Below, piece after piece: positions 43,541 through 47,298 of a stretch of 47,298 bases of DNA (its first letter is position 1; each line of letters begins with the position of its first letter). Made by a program: the position numbers and the translations under genes. Source of the DNA: JBAXAM01 sp964213355. Lineage in GTDB: Bacteria > Pseudomonadota > Gammaproteobacteria > UBA9339. The notes under the pieces are model-generated. The model did not search any database. It was given only the letters and a program-made list of their open reading frames with translations, and was not told where the DNA came from. The stretch lies in contig CAXOVY010000035.1 in NCBI GenBank assembly GCA_964213355.1, forward strand, positions 1-47,298, written 5' to 3'.

Positions 43541-44813
43541 TACTGTTCGTAAATTACTGCGCCAAGATAAGTCATCATCTGCTAAAAATGATAACGAAGA
43601 TTTAATGCCATTAATTGAACCCCTGATCACAACTTGTTGTGGAAATCTGGTCCGAGTTCGAGAAGTTTTAGAAGAACAGTATCAGCGCAAAGTGCCATAT
43701 AGCACCTTAACTAATTTAGTCCGCAAATATCAATTAAAAGATACGCCGCAACGAGTGGGAGAATATTGTTTTGCCCCGGGCGAAGAGATGCAGCATGATA
43801 CTTCCCCGCATCTAGTCTATTTTGGTGCTAAAAAAGTTAAAGCGCAATGTGCAGCATTAGTATTAGGATTTAGCCGAAAAATTTTTATCCAGTATTATCC
43901 AAGTTTTACTCGCTTTGAAGTTAAAGCATTTTTGCAGCAAGCACTGCAGTTTATGCAAGGTAGCTGTAAACGTTGTATTATCGATAATACCAGTGTCATT
44001 TTAGCAGCTGGAGCAGGTAGCCATGCTGTGATAGCACCAGAGATGTTAATGTTCTGCCGTTTTTTCGGATTTGAATTTATCGCACACGCTGTTAATGATC
44101 CAAACCGCAAGGGGAAAATAGAGAGGCCTTTTTCCTACGTAGAAAACAACTTCTTAGCTGGACGAATTTTTACTGATTGGTCAGATTTAAATCAGCAGGC
44201 TGAGCTATGGTGTATTGCCGTCAACCAAAAACCCAAACGAATATTAGGCATGACTCCAGAAGCAGCTTATATTCAAGAAAAACCAGCACTATTGGCGCTG
44301 CCTGAAGTAATACTGCCGATTTATAAATGCTTCCAACGTACTGTAGATACCCAGGGTTATATTAACGTTGATACTAATCGTTATTCTGTACCAGAAAAAT
44401 ATATTGGGAATTTGTTAGAGGTCTATCAATATCTAGATAGGATTGATATTTATCACCGACATCAGCTAATTACTCAGCATCCACGTATTGTCGGGGAACG
44501 AGATCAACGAGCTATTATTAAAGAGCACCATATTAACCTATATCGGCGTGAAAAACGTCAGGTTGGTAGCGCCGCAGAACAACAACTCATTGGAATTGAT
44601 AGCATCTTAGACGACTATATCCTCATGCTCAAAGCGCAAGTGCGTGGCCGTGGGGAATGGGCTTTTAAAGAACTACTTACACTTAAAAGAAATTATCCAT
44701 TTGAGGCTTTTATTAAAGCCATCATCTTAGCTAGACAGTATAGGTTATTTGATCTTAAGCGCTTGGAAAAAATGATAATCAAAGAAATAAAAGATAACTT
44801 CTTTAATCTTTAA
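43446..44813 (+). CDS. istA: IS21 family transposase IstA
   Basis: 455 aa. N-terminal HTH (AGQGKRAISRLLKISRNTVR), then the rve core with Asp118 (MQHDTSPH), Asp180 (CIIDNTSV) and Glu226 (KGKIERPF), an intact DDE triad, and the family's C-terminal beta-barrel region (VDTNRYSVPEKYIG). It catalyses strand transfer with IstB. Start: ATG 43446 after AGGAG, inside the end of the ParB-like gene. It is followed 14 bases later by istB. Confidence 0.95.
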   Translation: MNQQPIIQVVRQLYQAGQGKRAISRLLKISRNTVRKLLRQDKSSSAKNDNEDLMPLIEPLITTCCGNLVRVREVLEEQYQRKVPYSTLTNLVRKYQLKDTPQRVGEYCFAPGEEMQHDTSPHLVYFGAKKVKAQCAALVLGFSRKIFIQYYPSFTRFEVKAFLQQALQFMQGSCKRCIIDNTSVILAAGAGSHAVIAPEMLMFCRFFGFEFIAHAVNDPNRKGKIERPFSYVENNFLAGRIFTDWSDLNQQAELWCIAVNQKPKRILGMTPEAAYIQEKPALLALPEVILPIYKCFQRTVDTQGYINVDTNRYSVPEKYIGNLLEVYQYLDRIDIYHRHQLITQHPRIVGERDQRAIIKEHHINLYRREKRQVGSAAEQQLIGIDSILDDYILMLKAQVRGRGEWAFKELLTLKRNYPFEAFIKAIILARQYRLFDLKRLEKMIIKEIKDNFFNL

Positions 44814-44827
44814 AAGAGGGGATCCTC

Positions 44828-45562
44828 ATGTTACAAAAACTTAGTTATTTAATTGAACAGCTACATTTATGCGGTATGGCTGATTCTCTAGAGCCGATTC
44901 TTGCAAAAGCACGACATCAAGGACAAAGTATCGAAGAAGTATTACAAAAGCTTTTGGAGGCTGAATATCAAGATCGCAATGCACGTAGATTGGCGAATCG
45001 CTTAAAGGCAGCTAAATTACCATGGGAGTGGAGTATTGACACCTTCCCATTTAAGAGACAACCAGCAGTAAAAAAATCGCAAATCATGTCGCTAGCCAAA
45101 TTAGATTTTATTACTCATTTTGAGAATGTCATTTTTATCGGTAAACCCGGGACAGGTAAAACTGGCTTAGCGATTAGTCTACTTCGTTTAGCGTTGATCA
45201 ATGGTTACCGCGGTCGTTTCTATAAAGCCCAAGATTTACTAAACGAATTATATGCCTCTTTAGCAGATAGAAGTACTTCAAGGTTATTAAAAACCATAGC
45301 GAATTACGACGTCATTGTCATCGATGAGCTAGGCTACCTCACGCTAACCAATGAGCAAATTAACATTTTTTTTAAATTAATCGATATGCGATATCACAAA
45401 AAAACTACTATAATTACCACCAATCTTGATGTTAGCGCCTGGTATGATGTGTTCAAACAAAAAGAACTCGTTGATGCTATGCTGGACCGCCTCAATCATT
45501 ACTGCACAATCATTAAAATAAATGGTGCCAGCCTTAGAGATCCAAAACAAATCAAAAGCTAA
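44828..45562 (+). CDS. istB: IS21 family helper ATPase IstB
   Basis: 244 aa. A short N-terminal helical domain (about 1-80) precedes a DnaC-like AAA+ ATPase with Walker A GKPGTGKT (105-112), Walker B VIVIDELGYL (about 161-170), a sensor-like IITTNLDVSAW and the arginine-finger region AMLDRLNH. It wraps target DNA and recruits IstA. Start: ATG 44828 after GAGGGG. Full length. Confidence 0.95.
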   Translation: MLQKLSYLIEQLHLCGMADSLEPILAKARHQGQSIEEVLQKLLEAEYQDRNARRLANRLKAAKLPWEWSIDTFPFKRQPAVKKSQIMSLAKLDFITHFENVIFIGKPGTGKTGLAISLLRLALINGYRGRFYKAQDLLNELYASLADRSTSRLLKTIANYDVIVIDELGYLTLTNEQINIFFKLIDMRYHKKTTIITTNLDVSAWYDVFKQKELVDAMLDRLNHYCTIIKINGASLRDPKQIKS

Positions 45563-45604
45563 AAGAAACGATGTCATATTTTAAAATTTACTAAGCTTAT
45601 CCAG

Positions 45605-45766
45605 GAAGATAAGGCCTATGGATTTGTGGACAAGTACGTGCTCGTAAAAAGCACTCGCACATACCAGCCAGATGGCCGTGTGGTAAAGCTATGGACAACA
45701 CTGAGAAACGAGTTGCCCACAGCTTTACCACACTATCTGGCTTCTTGCCCACAACTCCACAGGCCC
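45605..45766. repeat. Nested palindromes at the right end of the IS21-type element
   Basis: GTGTGGTAAAGCT (45678-45690) mirrors AGCTTTACCACAC (45721-45733) exactly. Outside it CCAGAT mirrors ATCTGG. TTGTGGACAAG (from 45624) mirrors CTTGCCCACAA with one change, and GGCC mirrors GGCC farther out. A side hairpin GTGCT-CGTAAAA-AGCAC lies at 45639-45655. TTGCCCACA/TTGTCCACA occurs about four times, somewhat like DnaA boxes (TTATCCACA). Possible roles: ParB-like protein site, transcription stop after istB, or transposition enhancer. Nothing coding lies in 45563-45866. Confidence 0.7.
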
Positions 45767-46180
45767 AGTAATAATTTTTAAATAATTTTAAAAGCTATTT
45801 GGTAACATTGATTCTTGAATCAACGCGCTGACTATAGCTGGATTAATATATGTGATGCGCATCTGGTGGGTCAATCTTTTTTAGCATAAGTGGGTCAGTT
45901 TTTGTTAGCGTCCAGGTATGTTGGATTAACGCTTGATGAGTTTATTCCAATAATTGCAATAACCGGTATCTGCTTTTTACTTGGCAGTTTGATAACAGGT
46001 TTTGGTCTAGCTGGAGCGGCGTGGTTTACGATAAGACACTTCAAGAAAGGACAAGGAATAGGATGGTTTTTGAATTTACTGTATTGGCACTTACCGCTGC
46101 ATTATCTCGGCAAGGTTTTGTTTGTAAAAACCCCACCTGCTTCGGCTAGACATTGGCTCAGTTAAAACAGGATAAAAAAT

Positions 46181-46741
46181 ATGGAATTCCAAACAGCGCA
46201 AAACAAGTTACAAAGACTCACAAGCAGATTACATTACTCGCTTCTGGTAAGTATTTGTCTGTTAATCTCTAATATATTTTTGGTATGGCTTGTTGGTTGG
46301 TCCTTTTCGCACCAAAAAAGAGTAATAGTACCAGTAGAGTTTAAACAACCTTTTGTCGTTTCTGACAGCAATGTTGATGCAAGTTATCTGCGACAGATGG
46401 CGTTATTTTTTATTGCCGAAAGGTTAAATGTTAATCCAACAAACATTAACCAAAGCCACAACCTGATCTTGCAATATACCGATTCAAAATTCTATCACGA
46501 CTTTTTTGGTATTCTGAATAAAGAAAGCCAAGCCGTTATAAAACAAAATATCTCTTCGGTATTTTATCCAGAAGAAGTAAAGCCAAACACTAAAGAACTA
46601 AATGTACTCATAAAGGGAACTTTAGCTCATTGGGTTGGCAGCACTCCTATAGAACCCGTAAAAAAGAATTACATCATCAAATTCAGCTACCGGTCGGGAG
46701 ATTTAAAAGTTGTGTCATTTTTTGAAACTTTAGGAACTTAA
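46181..46741 (+). CDS. traE: F-type conjugation protein TraE
   Basis: 186 aa. A single N-terminal membrane anchor (about 20-42, LLVSICLLISNIFLVWLVGW) is followed by a periplasmic domain with RVIVPVEFKQPFVVSDSNVD and YLRQMALFFIAERLNVNP, typical of TraE, a VirB8-like scaffold of the F-type secretion channel. It ends KVVSFFETLGT. Start: ATG 46181, 16 bases after the traL stop. It is intact, but it lies downstream of the element in traL, so its transcription may be reduced or driven from within the element. Confidence 0.9.
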   Translation: MEFQTAQNKLQRLTSRLHYSLLVSICLLISNIFLVWLVGWSFSHQKRVIVPVEFKQPFVVSDSNVDASYLRQMALFFIAERLNVNPTNINQSHNLILQYTDSKFYHDFFGILNKESQAVIKQNISSVFYPEEVKPNTKELNVLIKGTLAHWVGSTPIEPVKKNYIIKFSYRSGDLKVVSFFETLGT

Positions 46742-46742
46742 C

Positions 46743-47298
46743 ATGATAAAACTCAGAATATCTTTATTTTTATTAATAATTGTTGCTTGTCCTGTTTTTG
46801 CCAATGAGGTTAACAAGGTTGCTACGCCACACGGTACAACACAACATAATAGTGACCAACGAGGTACAAGTGGTGTAGACGCTGGAGCTACCGCTAAGCC
46901 GGTAGCTTCGGCAAATATTGTTGCTACTAAAAATACCGAAAATGAAAATAATGGACAAAAAACCAAAAGTAAAACAATAGTTGTAAATGATGTTAACAAG
47001 GTTGATACACCACAAGGTACAACACAACATAATAATGACCAACGAGGTACAAGTAGTGTAGATGCTGGGGCTACCGCTAATCCGGTAGCTTCGGCAAATA
47101 ATGAACAAAAAATTGGTAAAACAGCAACTGTGAATTATGTTGGTGTAAAAGAAATACCGTTTGCTGATAATGAACAAATAAGGGTGGTTTTGAGTAATAG
47201 AGATATTAATAGAGTTTTTGTTACTGGAGATAAAATCAAAACTATCCATGGTCCTACAGGATTATATACTGCCAAAAACGATAATTCTGATCCATTTG
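46743..47298 (+). CDS. traK: F-type conjugation protein TraK, N-terminal part
   Basis: The gene continues past the window. A signal peptide (MIKLRISLFLLIIVACPVFA) is followed by an Asn/Thr/Gly-rich region with two copies of a unit of about 36 aa (VNKV.TP.GTTQHN.DQRGTS). Then the TraK-like part begins (KEIPFADNEQIRVVLSNRDI, then NRVFVTGDKI), which in the family makes the outer-membrane-facing, secretin-like ring with TraB and TraV. Ordinary TraK enters this domain soon after the signal peptide, so the repeat-bearing 110-residue insertion is unusual. The start lies one base after the traE stop. Confidence 0.85.
   Translation, partial: MIKLRISLFLLIIVACPVFANEVNKVATPHGTTQHNSDQRGTSGVDAGATAKPVASANIVATKNTENENNGQKTKSKTIVVNDVNKVDTPQGTTQHNNDQRGTSSVDAGATANPVASANNEQKIGKTATVNYVGVKEIPFADNEQIRVVLSNRDINRVFVTGDKIKTIHGPTGLYTAKNDNSDPF
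46809..47101 (+). repeat. Tandem repeat in the 5' part of traK
   Basis: GTTAACAAGGTTG at 46809 and again at 46992, an offset of 183 bp (61 codons). Each copy continues for about 107 bases with few changes, through GGTACAACACAACATAATA and CCGGTAGCTTCGGCAAATA. Each copy also contains a short inverted repeat, GCTACCG..CGGTAGC. Confidence 0.85.

Larger units (their letters stand above)
41887..45916 (+). mobile_element. IS21-family element with zinc-ribbon and ParB-like accessory genes (4030 bp)
   Basis: Bounded by a 6-bp direct repeat TATGTT (41881-41886 and 45917-45922). Ends: left CCTCAACGCTAA, right (complement) CCTGGACGCTAA. Inside each end TGACCCA occurs twice around GCTAAAAAA (41905 and 41930 on the left; complement at 45867 and 45891 on the right). 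Gene order: zinc ribbon, ParB-like, istA, istB, then a block of nested palindromes. Standard IS21 elements have only istA and istB and are about 2-2.5 kb. All genes look intact and the target is intact apart from the insertion, so the move was recent. Confidence 0.9.
41827..46165 (+). pseudogene. traL: traL split by the IS21-type element
   Basis: Left piece: GTG 41827 to 41886, 20 codons (MSNENKYYICKKIDEPKRYV). Right piece: 45923-46165, 80 codons from GLTLDEFIPIIAITGICFLL to ARHWLS. Joining them across the element with one copy of TATGTT gives a continuous 100-aa TraL, the normal length, with KKIDEPKRYVGLTLDEFIPI at the junction. TraL is a small inner-membrane protein needed for F-pilus assembly. 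As it stands, a product could be made only from a GTG at 45890 inside the element's end, giving a hybrid that lacks the N-terminus. Pilus assembly is probably lost unless the element leaves precisely. Confidence 0.9.

Noticed and set aside
45605..45766. Replication origin with DnaA boxes in the IS21-type element
   Set aside because: The TTGCCCACA/TTGTCCACA boxes differ from TTATCCACA and sit within palindromes typical of binding or termination; an IS needs no origin.
45890..45922. A separate traL start at GTG 45890
   Set aside because: The first 11 codons are the end of the IS21-type element; the true N-terminus is at 41827.
46773..47249. Antisense frame of 158 codons over traK, and long frames antisense to the giant genes and to the 32-33 kb genes
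   Set aside because: No ribosome sites or recognisable domains; explained as shadows of real genes with biased codon use or repeats.

Overview
The window is AT-rich bacterial DNA (roughly one third G+C by eye). It most resembles an intracellular, host-associated gammaproteobacterium of the Legionellales type (Legionella, Coxiella, Rickettsiella or Berkiella relatives). The reasons are an element-borne CsrA paralogue next to conjugation genes, an F-type conjugation operon, Rpn and AAA-ATPase/PD-(D/E)XK families, giant surface proteins with eukaryote-like domains, and many insertion sequences and decaying genes. The order is inferred from gene content only; no rRNA or tRNA was seen.

Left part (1-27313), mostly on the minus strand: a partial transposon (DDE transposase plus a zinc-binding partner), a tyrosine-integrase remnant, and then three very large exported proteins. 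The largest (3650 aa) has an inverse-autotransporter (intimin/invasin) beta-barrel, then a J domain, a Ulp1-like cysteine protease, an LVIVD beta-propeller, a LecA-like lectin domain, fibronectin III repeats, an unnamed shared domain, a lipase-like hydrolase, cadherin-like repeats and a hydrophobic C-terminus. The second (about 911 aa) shares its C-terminal tail almost base for base. The third (1699 aa) shares the unnamed domain and starts with a Kelch-like propeller. Between them lie an Rpn-family gene and a small signalling operon (receiver, GNAT-HD fusion, hybrid histidine kinase, second receiver), in which both small receivers are frame-disrupted at A-tracts.

Middle (27395-30300): an insertion sequence with doubled terminal repeats and an internal REP-type double hairpin, a cluster of GTGCTG/CAGCAC repeats, a ruined HU gene, and a double-HTH regulator facing a sigma70-like promoter.

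Right part (30340-47298), mostly plus strand: the backbone of a conjugative plasmid or integrative element. Small cargo genes (LPD29 pseudogene, J-domain protein, DUF1249-like protein, unknowns) are each headed by a structured leader whose Shine-Dalgarno lies in a hairpin; a CsrA homologue follows. Then come an AAA-ATPase/nuclease, an alkyladenine glycosylase, an orphan AbiEi-like antitoxin, AlpA- and YdaS-like regulators, and a lambda-like replication pair. The initiator gene contains seven iteron-like repeats, six of them on an unbroken 11-bp period, next to an A-rich stretch: the layout of the lambda origin. The replication genes run with 4- and 8-bp overlaps into F-type traA, traL, traE and traK. 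A 4.03-kb IS21-type element carrying its own zinc-ribbon and ParB-like genes sits inside traL with a 6-bp target duplication; removing it restores a 100-codon TraL exactly in frame.
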